A DNA stretch of 64,000 nt from contig PGYU01000003.1 in the NCBI GenBank assembly GCA_002839825.1, positions 62,001 through 126,000 on the forward strand, written 5' to 3'. This document shows positions 55,066 to 63,687 of this stretch, piece by piece (position 1 is the first letter of the stretch; every line of letters starts with the position of its first letter). The notes beneath the pieces were generated by a model. It saw only the letters and a list, made by a program, of their open reading frames with translations, was not told the origin of the DNA and made no database searches. Origin of the DNA: Ignavibacteriae bacterium HGW-Ignavibacteriae-1 (GTDB lineage Bacteria > Bacteroidota > Ignavibacteria > Kapaibacteriales > UBA2268). The translations under genes and the position numbers were made by a program.

Positions 55066-56526
55066 ATGCGAACAGAAAAAGACCAACTCGGAACTTGTGA
55101 TATACCCAAGGATGCCTTATACGGTATCCATTCAATCAGAGCAAAGCACAATTTCCCCGACAACACGAGATTCAGTATTGAATGGTACAAAGCAGTCAGC
55201 ACAGTAAAGCTAGCTTACTATTTGAATTATGAAAAATTTGCTCAAGCAGTTCAAAGCAAATTCAAAGTAGAAGATTTGCCGATGAAGTTAATCGAACCGG
55301 AAATAGTATCGGCTATGATTCGGTCGGCAGATGAGATGTCGCAAGGTAAATATTTCGAGCACTTCATTGTTCCGGCGATTCAAGGCGGAGCCGGTACAAG
55401 TGTTAATATGAATATCAATGAAATTATCGCCAATTCTGCACTTTTGTCATTGGGACATAGTTGCGGCGATTATCACATAATTGACCCGATTGAACATGCC
55501 AATATATATCAGTCAACAAACGATGTCATCCCGTCGGCGCTAAGAATAGCAGTCATGGCTTTGCTCGAGCAATTGGAAAAATCTATCAATGAAACCCGTT
55601 CAATTTTTGAGAAACTAGAGAAAGAGCATAATTTCACCTTGAGATTGGCTTATACGCAGATGCAAGCCGCAGTACCAACCACATTTGGCAAACTTTTTTC
55701 AGCTTATACAGAAGCTTTATGGCGAGATTGGTGGCGCGTCTCGAAATGCTTCGAGAGAATAAAAGTAGTAAATATCGGCGGAAGTGCCGCAGGAACAGGG
55801 CTCACTGTGCCACGATATTTTATCATGGAAGTGCCGAATATTTTGAAAAATATAACAAATTTGCCTGTTACGAGAAGCGAAAATTTGACCGATGCAACCT
55901 CCAATCAAGATACACTCGTGGAAGTTCACGCTATTTTGAAATCTCATGCCGTAAATTTGGAAAAAATTGTCTCCGATTTGCGACTTCTTTCATCCGATAT
56001 TGGCGAAAAATCTATCAACTTGCCGGCATTGCAAGCAGGTTCATCAATCATGCCCGGAAAAGTTAACCCTGTGGTGAACGAATTCGTCATCGAAGTCTCG
56101 CATATTATCTATGCTCATGACCAGCTTATAACGGGATTGACAGCTATGGGCTGCTTAGATTTGAATGCATATTTGCCAACAATCGGACATTATTTATTAA
56201 GTAGTTTGAAACTTCTCATAGCGGCTAACGAGACTATGAGCAAAAATTTAATCTCCAAACTGACTATAAACGAAGATGAATCAATCGAAAAAGTTATGAT
56301 GAGCCCTACAATTAGTACAGCGCTATTACCTCATATAGGGTATCATAAGGCTGCACAATTGGCGAATTTTATGGTAACAAATTCAGTTGACATAATTGAT
56401 GCTAATCGTCAGTTAAAAATTATTGAAGAGCATATTTTGGTAGATTTGATAAAAGCAGAGAATTTGAATAAATTAGGATTTTCAGTCAGCGAATTAATAT
56501 CGAATAAGACAAATGGCAAAAGGTAA
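55066..56526 (+). CDS. aspA: aspartate ammonia-lyase of the hydrogenase locus
   Basis: A 486-residue aspartase/fumarase superfamily enzyme that removes ammonia from aspartate to give fumarate. Conserved blocks are seen: YGIHSIRAKHNFP at the N-terminus, STNDVIPSALRIA, the TQMQAAVPTTFG region and the mobile catalytic loop GSSIMPGKVNPVVNEF. Paralogues of this kind are found beside hydF in other anaerobes, including Bacteroides. The ATG at 55066 is used rather than a TTG two codons earlier. The hydF start lies 14 bases inside its end, so the two are translated as a coupled pair. Fumarase activity cannot be fully excluded. Confidence 0.88.
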   Translation: MRTEKDQLGTCDIPKDALYGIHSIRAKHNFPDNTRFSIEWYKAVSTVKLAYYLNYEKFAQAVQSKFKVEDLPMKLIEPEIVSAMIRSADEMSQGKYFEHFIVPAIQGGAGTSVNMNINEIIANSALLSLGHSCGDYHIIDPIEHANIYQSTNDVIPSALRIAVMALLEQLEKSINETRSIFEKLEKEHNFTLRLAYTQMQAAVPTTFGKLFSAYTEALWRDWWRVSKCFERIKVVNIGGSAAGTGLTVPRYFIMEVPNILKNITNLPVTRSENLTDATSNQDTLVEVHAILKSHAVNLEKIVSDLRLLSSDIGEKSINLPALQAGSSIMPGKVNPVVNEFVIEVSHIIYAHDQLITGLTAMGCLDLNAYLPTIGHYLLSSLKLLIAANETMSKNLISKLTINEDESIEKVMMSPTISTALLPHIGYHKAAQLANFMVTNSVDIIDANRQLKIIEEHILVDLIKAENLNKLGFSVSELISNKTNGKR

Positions 56527-57742
56527 AGAATCTACTCTACATATAGGCATCTTTGGAATCCGTAACCAAGGAAAAAGTTCGCTGATAAACAAAATCGCCG
56601 GGCAGGAAATTGCTATCGTCTCGGAGCATCCCGGCACGACTACTGACCCTGTCAAAAAGAGCATTGAAATCCCGGGCTTAGGTCCTGTCGTTTTGATAGA
56701 TACCGCCGGAGCCGATGATACGGGCGATGTGGGGCTTAAGAGAATTGACAAAAGTATAGAAGCAATCAAACACGTTGACCTCGCAATATTAGTCATATCG
56801 GGCAATCAAATAAGCCAAACGGATATTTTCCTGATTGATTTATTCAGACAAAATGATTTGAATTTTCTTATCGCACACAACAAATCAGACTTAATCCCGA
56901 TTGATAAAGATTTTGCTCTGAAAATCGAGAAGGAATATGGTGTAGATGTTGTGTCAGTCACTTGCACAACCGAAAGCGACATTTCAAATTTGATAGCAAA
57001 AATAAGATTGAATATACCCGAATCTGCTTGGAAGAAAAATTCTATGATTGGCGACTTGGTATCTTATGGTGATATTGTGTTGCTAATCACTCCAATTGAC
57101 ATCGAAGCACCCGAAGGACGTTTGATACTGCCCCAAGTGCAATCTATCAGAGATATTTTGGACAATGACGCAGTTGCGATTGTTTTAAAAGAGCGCGAAC
57201 TCGATACTTTTTTGAAAAATACCGGAATCAAACCCAAACTTGTAATTACCGATAGTCAGATTTTGCTCAAGGCTGCGGCTTCCGTACCCGATGATATTCC
57301 ACTGACAGGATTCAGCATTTTGTTAGCGCGATATAAGGGCGATTTTGAGGCATATTTGCACGGAACACCCAAAATTTCCGAACTCCAAAGCGGCGACAAA
57401 ATTTTGATGTTAGAATCATGCACTCACTTGGTTTCCTGCGATGATATTGGCAGAGTGAAATTACCACGCTGGATAAGCAATTTCACCGGAAAGGACTTAC
57501 ATTTTGATTTCGTAGCCGGACTCGATAAATTGCAAACCCCAATTGATGAATACGCTCTGGTGATTCAGTGTGGTGGTTGCGTCGTCACGAAAAAGCAAAT
57601 CATGAACAGATTATCACCTGCAAAAAAAGCGGATATTGCTATCACAAATTATGGAATGGCAATCGCATACGTGCAAGGAGTTTACAAGCGAGCTATCGCT
57701 CCATTTACCGGAGCAAAGATTGATTCTTTGGATTATCTTTAG
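56513..57742 (+). CDS. hydF: [FeFe]-hydrogenase maturation GTPase HydF
   Basis: A 409-residue scaffold that carries the 2Fe precursor and delivers it to HydA. The Era-like GTPase domain has the P-loop GIRNQGKSS (near 14), the switch PGTTTDPV, DTAGADDTG and HNKSD. A dimerisation domain follows, then the cluster domain with C303-T-H305 and C353-G-G-C356. The residue before the last CxxC, normally His in the CxH...HCxxC pattern, is Gln352 here. It overlaps aspA by 14 bases and the convergent DUF5522 gene by 38 bases. Confidence 0.95.
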   Translation: MAKGKESTLHIGIFGIRNQGKSSLINKIAGQEIAIVSEHPGTTTDPVKKSIEIPGLGPVVLIDTAGADDTGDVGLKRIDKSIEAIKHVDLAILVISGNQISQTDIFLIDLFRQNDLNFLIAHNKSDLIPIDKDFALKIEKEYGVDVVSVTCTTESDISNLIAKIRLNIPESAWKKNSMIGDLVSYGDIVLLITPIDIEAPEGRLILPQVQSIRDILDNDAVAIVLKERELDTFLKNTGIKPKLVITDSQILLKAAASVPDDIPLTGFSILLARYKGDFEAYLHGTPKISELQSGDKILMLESCTHLVSCDDIGRVKLPRWISNFTGKDLHFDFVAGLDKLQTPIDEYALVIQCGGCVVTKKQIMNRLSPAKKADIAITNYGMAIAYVQGVYKRAIAPFTGAKIDSLDYL

Positions 57743-57896
57743 AATTTTTCGCGGTACCTTTGGGATTATATGGACAATGTCGGCAGCCGCATTTGCAGCA
57801 AGAGCCACGTTCCAAGAGATACTTTTCGATAAAAACTATTAAACCTGTAGTGTCAAAATAAAAATCAATGCCTTCGTGAAGCCCACGCTTTGTCAT
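57705..57896 (-). CDS. DUF5522 small cysteine-rich protein
   Basis: A 63-residue protein matching the DUF5522 pattern: GIDFYFDTTGLIVFIEKYLLER followed by the Cys-rich GSCCKCGCRHCPYNP. The cysteines suggest metal binding. It begins in an ATGA overlap with the amidinotransferase-like gene and its 3' end is antisense to the last codons of hydF. Its function is unknown; retention of the whole family pattern within the overlap argues it is a real gene. Confidence 0.8.
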   Translation of the reverse strand: MTKRGLHEGIDFYFDTTGLIVFIEKYLLERGSCCKCGCRHCPYNPKGTAKNSKDNPKNQSLLR

Positions 57897-58759
57897 TTAC
57901 GCGATAAAGGCAATGTGGAACAACGGAACAAACCGCCCAATTTTCCCACTTCGGAATAATTTGTTTCGAGCACTTCGATTGATTTGCCTCTTAAAATATC
58001 GTTCAATCTGCCAAATGTTGCATCGGAAACGACTTTATCGGGAGCTAATGAAAAAATATTCGGATACATGTGATACATCTCGTATTGAGTCACTTTGATT
58101 AGATTTCTTTCGCCAAAAATATCATAAATAGCTTCGGGATGATAAACAAAGCCACCTTCATAAATTATCGCTGAATCTGTGCCCACAGGCTGAAAGGCAC
58201 AATCAAGGTGCAGTATATTTGTTGCAGGATTCTCAGTTACACAAAGCTGAAATGGAATCACTTCCTTTTGCGGAAAAGATTTTTTCAAAAACTCGTAACC
58301 ACTCCAATTAGTTCGCTCGGAAATCCCGACAAAAACATATTTCCCGTGCAAAATCACGTCGCCACCCTCAATGAAAGAATCTTCGGGCATTTCGAGAATT
58401 TGATTTTGAGGAATTTGATTGTGAATGAAGTCAATTCCCTTAAGTTCAATCCGTCGGTTCTCCTTTTTCATATTGGATTTGACCATGACATCGTCAATAA
58501 CGAATGAAATGTCTCGAGCAAAGATTTGGTCTTGATTTTCAATATTTCGAGGTCTGATGACTTCAATACCTTGAGATTCGACCAACTCGGCAAAAGATTC
58601 AACATATTTGATTAATTGTGATTTGGACGGTAAAGTGCCTTGTTTCAGATGTTTTGCTATTTTCGGGTTGTTCTCATGTACAGTGGTGCCTCTGTTGTGG
58701 GCTATTCCAATAATCACAGATTCCAGCCGTGATACTTCGTCTTTGATGTTTAGTTGCAT
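57893..58759 (-). CDS. amidinotransferase / dimethylarginine dimethylaminohydrolase-like protein
   Basis: A 288-residue member of the guanidino-group modifying superfamily (arginine deiminase, DDAH, amidinotransferases). Motifs: FARDISFVID, MPEDSFIEGGDVIL, the catalytic His in ILHLDCAFQPVG and the nucleophilic Cys in GGLFRCSTLPLSR near the C-terminus. The acidic residues and His/Cys of the catalytic set are in place, so it is probably active on a guanidino compound; which one is unknown. It is followed by DUF5522 through an ATGA overlap. Confidence 0.87.
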   Translation of the reverse strand: MQLNIKDEVSRLESVIIGIAHNRGTTVHENNPKIAKHLKQGTLPSKSQLIKYVESFAELVESQGIEVIRPRNIENQDQIFARDISFVIDDVMVKSNMKKENRRIELKGIDFIHNQIPQNQILEMPEDSFIEGGDVILHGKYVFVGISERTNWSGYEFLKKSFPQKEVIPFQLCVTENPATNILHLDCAFQPVGTDSAIIYEGGFVYHPEAIYDIFGERNLIKVTQYEMYHMYPNIFSLAPDKVVSDATFGRLNDILRGKSIEVLETNYSEVGKLGGLFRCSTLPLSRK

Positions 58760-58797
58760 AAATTTTCAGAATTTGACATGGTTAATCTCGTTTGACG

Positions 58798-58827
58798 TTG
58801 TTAATAGTGAAAAAATTGTTAATTTAG
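58798..58827 (+). promoter_or_regulatory. candidate promoter for the PG_1098-type gene
   Basis: TTG (58798-58800) and TAATTTAG (58820-58827) are 19 bases apart; one base differs from TAnnTTTG. It lies 29 bases before the ATG at 58857. Confidence 0.3.
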
Positions 58828-58856
58828 CTCTGTTTCAAATTAAGTAATCCAAATTT

Positions 58857-60032
58857 ATGAATATAAATCAAAAAGTAAGAGATTTTATTGAAAATTATGT
58901 CCAATCGGACACTCACGAGTTAGCTTTGAAAAATAAGCAACTCGAGCCGAGCGACTTGAAGATTGCTTTAGAACAAATTGAATCACGTCAGCGAATCAAG
59001 ACAAAACTCCCAACGTGGTATGAAAATTTTGATTTGATACTGCCTTACAGTAAATATTTAGAGCAATCATCAAGTGAAAGAACCGCACTCTTCAAATCTC
59101 GAATCTATCAATATAGCTCATCAATTGATTGCACAGGCGGCACAGGAGTAGATTCAGCAGCTATTGCCGTGAATTCTGAAAAGCATATGATTATTGAAAA
59201 TAATCCCGATTTGGCTGAACTTTTGAAGCATAATTTCTCTGTATTGAATTTGAAGAATGTCGAGATTGTTGCAACTGATTGCATCGAATATCTCAAACAA
59301 AGCGAGACTAAATTTGATTTTGCTTATGTTGACCCTTCTCGTCGGCAAGCCGGAAAGCGAGTTATCAAACTCGATGAAATGACTCCCGATTTGGCTGTCT
59401 TGCTTCCAATTTTGAGCACAAAAGCGATCAAAATCATGATAAAACTTTCGCCATTGTTCGATATTGACGAGATTTTAAGATATTTCAGCAATATCGAATT
59501 CATTCATGTTGTTGCAGTCAATAATGAATGCAAGGAAATTTTAGTGAGTTTGAATAGCGTCGAGACAAATGAGCCACAAATCGTCGCTGTTGAACTTGGA
59601 GAGAGCAAAAGCTTTGTCACTTTCGGAACGCTCAACAAAGCTCCCGTCGGCTACGAAATGCCCAAAAAACACATCTACGAGCCTAATGTTGCATTGGTTA
59701 AGTTAGGGAAGTATTTTGATTATCAAACGCAATTCGGGATTTGGGAAATTGGTACAAATACAAATTTGTTCACATCTGAGCTTTTGGTAGAAAATTTTGC
59801 AGGAGAAATCTACGAGCTAATCGCAATTACTAAACCGAATTTAAAAGAATTGGAAAATATTTTGGGACATCATCCAAAAGCGATGCTCAAAGTCAGGAAT
59901 TTCCCGATGAAAACTGAAGATTTGCGCAAAAAGTTGAATCTACTCGAAGGCGACGAGTATAAAATATTTGCTGTGACTTTATGCGATGCAAGCAAAAAAT
60001 TCCTGATTTGCCGGAAAAACTTAATTGACTAA
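58857..60032 (+). CDS. class I SAM-dependent methyltransferase, PG_1098/THUMP-like type
   Basis: A 391-residue protein typical of Bacteroidota. Residues 1-90 are a helical N-terminal domain, about 95-260 a Rossmann methyltransferase (SIDCTGGTGVDSAAIA, MIIENNPDLAELLKHN, FDFAYVDPSRRQAG) and the rest holds the ferredoxin-like and THUMP-like domains (VRNFPMKTEDLRKKL ... EGDEYKIFAVTL). THUMP domains bind RNA, so an rRNA or tRNA target is likely. It overlaps ispH, which is convergent, by twelve bases. Confidence 0.87.
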   Translation: MNINQKVRDFIENYVQSDTHELALKNKQLEPSDLKIALEQIESRQRIKTKLPTWYENFDLILPYSKYLEQSSSERTALFKSRIYQYSSSIDCTGGTGVDSAAIAVNSEKHMIIENNPDLAELLKHNFSVLNLKNVEIVATDCIEYLKQSETKFDFAYVDPSRRQAGKRVIKLDEMTPDLAVLLPILSTKAIKIMIKLSPLFDIDEILRYFSNIEFIHVVAVNNECKEILVSLNSVETNEPQIVAVELGESKSFVTFGTLNKAPVGYEMPKKHIYEPNVALVKLGKYFDYQTQFGIWEIGTNTNLFTSELLVENFAGEIYELIAITKPNLKELENILGHHPKAMLKVRNFPMKTEDLRKKLNLLEGDEYKIFAVTLCDASKKFLICRKNLID

Positions 60033-60944
60033 GGCATCTTCTACTGTATTGAATTTATTTTCGATTTCAGCTTTGACTTTTTCCATGTACCATTGTGGTG
60101 TACTCGTAGCGCCGGATATACCCACTGTCTCGGCACCCACGAACCATGACCAATCAATTTCGGAAATATCTTCTATGAAATGGGTTTGGGAATTGACTTT
60201 CAAGCAAGACTGATAGAGGCTTTTGCCATTGGATGAATTTTTGCCGGAAACGAAAATCACAACGTCGTTATGTCTTGCAAAGTTGAGCAAAGGCTCTTCC
60301 CTACTCGTTACAGCGCGGCATGTGGTATCGCGAGCCAAGAGTTTGTTATCAATTTCTCCCAGGTCAATCATATTTTTTATTTTGCTGTCGAGATATTCTT
60401 TAACTTCGTGGAAATGGTGCTTATCCATTGTCGTTTGGGACATGAAGACAGTTTGGCGGTCAAAATCAGTGATTTGCATTGCTTCGTCAAGAGTCTTAAT
60501 AACATGACAGTTATCATTGCACACGCCGCGTAGCCCAATCACTTCGGCATGTTCTTTTTTGCCGAAGATTATGATTTGAAAATCCTGCTCATGATATTTT
60601 CTGACCCGATTTTGCAAATTTGTCACAAGCGGACAAGTTGCATCCACTACGTCTAAGTTGAGGCTTTCGGCACTTTTGTAGGTCGAAGGTGGTTCGCCAT
60701 GAGCTCTAATAATCACTTTGGCATCTTTGTCATCTTTGGCGATTCGCTCCAAATCCGAATGAGAAATCGTAGTCAGACCTCTTTGTTCGAGTCTTTCGAT
60801 TTCTTTTGGATTGTGAATTATATGCCCAAGAATATATACGTTCTTACCTTCTGTTTGCGACTGATTCAGGGTTTCTTCCGCAATATCAACAGTGCGGACA
60901 ACTCCCCAACAAAATCCGGATTTATTATCTATAGTTACTTTCAT
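60021..60944 (-). CDS. ispH: 4-hydroxy-3-methylbut-2-enyl diphosphate reductase
   Basis: IspH (LytB) makes IPP and DMAPP in the last step of the MEP isoprenoid pathway. The 307 residues carry the three cluster cysteines in GFCWGV, DATCPLVTN and DTTCRAVTSREE, along with IIRAHGEPP and SGKNSSNGKSLY for the diphosphate. Followed by... upstream order on the minus strand is ssb, HAD, cmk, ispH; the cmk stop is only six bases before the ispH ATG. The cmk-ispH pairing is common in many bacteria. Confidence 0.95.
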   Translation of the reverse strand: MKVTIDNKSGFCWGVVRTVDIAEETLNQSQTEGKNVYILGHIIHNPKEIERLEQRGLTTISHSDLERIAKDDKDAKVIIRAHGEPPSTYKSAESLNLDVVDATCPLVTNLQNRVRKYHEQDFQIIIFGKKEHAEVIGLRGVCNDNCHVIKTLDEAMQITDFDRQTVFMSQTTMDKHHFHEVKEYLDSKIKNMIDLGEIDNKLLARDTTCRAVTSREEPLLNFARHNDVVIFVSGKNSSNGKSLYQSCLKVNSQTHFIEDISEIDWSWFVGAETVGISGATSTPQWYMEKVKAEIENKFNTVEDALVN

Positions 60945-60950
60945 AATAGC

Positions 60951-61622
60951 TTATTTATTGATTATTTTTGTTGCCAAATCAATTATCAAATTGGATTGCT
61001 GTTCGATTGTCAAGTCCGAAGTATCAATTTCGGTAGCATCATCTGCTTTTCGAAGCGGACTGTTGCTCCGAGAGCTATCATAATCATCTCTATCAACAAT
61101 TTGTCCCTTGACTTCATACTCGGAAACATTAATTCCTTTTGCAATTGACTCCTTCAAACGACGTTGAACACGGGCAGATATTGACGCCACTAAATATATT
61201 TTAAGCTCTGCCTGAGGGAATACAACCGTTCCAATATCGCGTCCGTCCATGACTACTCCGCCATTTTTGCCCATCAATCGTTGCTGCTCGACCAACTTTT
61301 CACGGACATAGGAATACGCACTTATCGGACTGACATATTTTGTAACATCCGGAAGGCGAATTTCAGAGCTGACATCCTCATGATTCAGAAAAGTTCGCTG
61401 CCCCCATTCGGATTGTTTTAAATCTATGCTGAGATTGTCCATCATCTTATTTAGATTCTCGTCGTTCATGTCCAATCCGCTTCGCAGCCATTCCAAAGTT
61501 ACTGCTCGATACATTGCACCTGTATCAATATATATATAACCGAGTTTTTCGGCAACAATTTTTGCAGTGGTAGATTTTCCCGAACCAGCCGGTCCGTCAA
61601 TTGCTATTATGATTTTTTTCAT
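60951..61622 (-). CDS. cmk: cytidylate kinase
   Basis: A 223-residue P-loop kinase that phosphorylates CMP and dCMP. The Walker A GPAGSGKST is followed by GYIYIDTGAMYRAVTL and the CMP-specific region GRDIGTVVFPQAELKIYL. The lid RVQRRLKES is intact. One base separates its ATG from the stop of the HAD gene, and ispH follows directly, forming an operon. Confidence 0.95.
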   Translation of the reverse strand: MKKIIIAIDGPAGSGKSTTAKIVAEKLGYIYIDTGAMYRAVTLEWLRSGLDMNDENLNKMMDNLSIDLKQSEWGQRTFLNHEDVSSEIRLPDVTKYVSPISAYSYVREKLVEQQRLMGKNGGVVMDGRDIGTVVFPQAELKIYLVASISARVQRRLKESIAKGINVSEYEVKGQIVDRDDYDSSRSNSPLRKADDATEIDTSDLTIEQQSNLIIDLATKIINK

Positions 61623-61623
61623 T

Positions 61624-62331
61624 TTAATTTTCGATAAGTCTATTTATAATTTCGATTGTATTTTGGGTGTCAGACAAGTCATTCAACACAAAGTCAGCAT
61701 GGAGCAAAGATAATTCGTCGAAAGTCGCAGCACCGGTCGCAACGCACAAAACGGCGATATTATGAGCTTTTGCACAATCAATATCACGAGGTGTGTCGCC
61801 AATTATTAGTGTATTATTCGTATTGAAAATTTCGCTCCCGACAAGTTCGTTAGCCCTTTTGATAGCTATCGGTGGGAGCATATTCCTGTCGTCTGAATCC
61901 GAACCGAAAGCACCAATTGGGAAAAATTTGTCCAAATTATGTGCACGTAGTTTCAGATATGCATTCTCGAAGAAATTCCCCGTAATAAGCCCTAATTGTA
62001 TGTCAGGATTGATGTGTAAATCGTTGATTAATTCTACAACACCGGGTAAAATTTTCACATTTTCAATTGTGGTATGTTCTTCAAAGCTTATGTAAATTCT
62101 GCTCCAAATTGTTGGCAAAATTTTCAAAGTATCATCATAAGAAACGCCGATATTTTGGCTAATGATTCTAAGAATTTGCAAATCGGTCATACCCCAAAAA
62201 TCGGGAATAGCCGAATCAGGGACTTCCTTGCCGAATAATTCTGAGAGTAAATCCGCAAACAAGGATTTGGCTATGCCATGCTTGAAGTTTAAAATTGTGC
62301 CGTCAATGTCGAATAAAATTAGTTTTTTCAT
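61624..62331 (-). CDS. HAD-family hydrolase (phosphoglycolate phosphatase-like)
   Basis: A 235-residue HAD phosphatase with the nucleophile DIDGTIL at residue 8, motif II LGLITGN and the metal-binding IIGDTPRDIDCA near 185. The helical cap between residues 15 and 90 is like phosphoglycolate phosphatases (Gph), which clear 2-phosphoglycolate. Substrate not fixed by sequence. It starts nine bases after the ssb terminator and leads the cmk-ispH unit. Confidence 0.88.
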   Translation of the reverse strand: MKKLILFDIDGTILNFKHGIAKSLFADLLSELFGKEVPDSAIPDFWGMTDLQILRIISQNIGVSYDDTLKILPTIWSRIYISFEEHTTIENVKILPGVVELINDLHINPDIQLGLITGNFFENAYLKLRAHNLDKFFPIGAFGSDSDDRNMLPPIAIKRANELVGSEIFNTNNTLIIGDTPRDIDCAKAHNIAVLCVATGAATFDELSLLHADFVLNDLSDTQNTIEIINRLIEN

Positions 62332-62339
62332 AAAAAATA

Positions 62340-62365
62340 AAAAATTCCGGCTAACCGGAATTTTT
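62340..62365 (-). terminator. Rho-independent terminator of ssb
   Basis: AAAAATTCCGG-CTAA-CCGGAATTTTT is a perfect 11-pair stem with tetraloop 20 bases after the ssb stop on the minus strand, continuing into more T. The HAD start lies only nine bases past it. Confidence 0.85.
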
Positions 62366-62385
62366 AGATATTACAGTTTTGAAAT

Positions 62386-62808
62386 TTAAAATGGAATATC
62401 TTCCCCATTATTGTCTTGAACTTGGATATCTTCATCGTTGGAATCATCAGCATAGTCATTATTCCTATTTGGAGCCTTGTAGTCCAATGGAATCACCATC
62501 ATTGCACGGATTTCCGAAACATAGCGTTTTACACCATCTTTGCCGTCGTAAGACCTGTTTGTGATTTTACCTTCCACATAGACTTTGCTGCCTTTTTTGA
62601 GTCTTTCATGAGCAATTTCAGCCATTTTGTCCCATACCACAATTCTGTGCCATTCTGTATTCTCCTTCCATTCGCCGTTTTTATCCTTAAAACTTTCCGT
62701 TGTTGCAACATTGAGCGTAGTGACTGATAGACCTGTAGGAGTGCTTCTGAGTTCCGGGTCTTGACCCAAATTACCCAAAATTATCGCTTTGTTGACGCTT
62801 CTTGCCAT
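62386..62808 (-). CDS. ssb: single-stranded DNA-binding protein
   Basis: A 140-residue SSB with the OB-fold (VNKAIILGNLGQDPELRSTP, NTEWHRIVVWDKMAEI, YVEGKITNRSY) and an acidic disordered tail ending in the partner-recruiting EDIPF. It protects single-stranded DNA and recruits repair and replication proteins. Not next to rpsF/rpsR as in many bacteria. A strong terminator follows. Confidence 0.96.
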   Translation of the reverse strand: MARSVNKAIILGNLGQDPELRSTPTGLSVTTLNVATTESFKDKNGEWKENTEWHRIVVWDKMAEIAHERLKKGSKVYVEGKITNRSYDGKDGVKRYVSEIRAMMVIPLDYKAPNRNNDYADDSNDEDIQVQDNNGEDIPF

Positions 62809-62872
62809 AAAATCTCCAAAATATGTAATGAAAAATATGTCTTACGAAATTTAAACAATTCCAACCTCTAAT

Positions 62873-63679
62873 TTAAAAATAAATTACATTAAAACCAACT
62901 GCATTATAAATATCTTTTTCATCAAAAAACATTCCATGCATAGAATTACCGTTGTAATACTTGTAGAACAGCCGTACACCGAACTTTTTGTTGAATTGGA
63001 AATCAACACCCGTTTGGGAAATATAGCCAACACGGTTTTCGCCGTCTTTTACATCGAAAGCAAAATGAAATTTAATATTATCGGTCAATTTTGCTTCAGA
63101 TTCGATACCAATTTGAGGTAGAATTTGGTTTACATTATCGGGGATAGTAGAAAACACAAGTGTCAATCCGGCATACGGACGAATTGAAAACCATGACGTA
63201 AAATGCGTTTCGTAAACTACATAAAGGTCAACAAACTCTCGGCTATAAACAAAAGGCTCTTTGATAAATGTTCCGAATTTCGTATATCCGTCCACCAGAT
63301 GTGATGAAATGTGAGCCAACCTAAATCGAGCTTCAATTAAGTCATCACCTATCTCATGCTCGTAGGATGAATTTACACCGAAAAAATAATCTGAAGTTTC
63401 GACAGGAAATTTGAAATTATTATCGCTCCTGAGGCGAGTATATGTGAAAAAATCAGTCCCAAAAGCCAGAGCAGATTTATCATATTCATATTTTAGCAAA
63501 TCAAAAGATGCACCTATATCCAATCGTAAATTCTCGTCACAGTAATTGTAGTGCGCGCCAATTCGCGGCTCGAATGTATTTGCTGTCAAAGGTCTGAATA
63601 GCAATACATCATCACTTTGGGAGTGAACATTTATGCTAAAAATCATAATTATAAATACTGTAAAAAATGTTTTCTTCAT
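62873..63679 (-). CDS. DUF1207-like outer-membrane protein
   Basis: A 268-residue exported protein with a signal peptide (MKKTFFTVFIIMIFSINVHSQ). The strand pattern VLLFRPLTANTFEPRIGA, HISSHLVDGY and VDLYVVYETHFTSWFSIRPYAG resembles DUF1207 proteins. I use the ATG at 63679 because GAGG lies six to seven bases before it, within the stop region of the sugar transferase gene upstream. Role unknown; adjacency to the sugar transferase suggests a shared mRNA. Confidence 0.75.
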   Translation of the reverse strand: MKKTFFTVFIIMIFSINVHSQSDDVLLFRPLTANTFEPRIGAHYNYCDENLRLDIGASFDLLKYEYDKSALAFGTDFFTYTRLRSDNNFKFPVETSDYFFGVNSSYEHEIGDDLIEARFRLAHISSHLVDGYTKFGTFIKEPFVYSREFVDLYVVYETHFTSWFSIRPYAGLTLVFSTIPDNVNQILPQIGIESEAKLTDNIKFHFAFDVKDGENRVGYISQTGVDFQFNKKFGVRLFYKYYNGNSMHGMFFDEKDIYNAVGFNVIYF

Positions 63680-63687
63680 GTTTGTCC

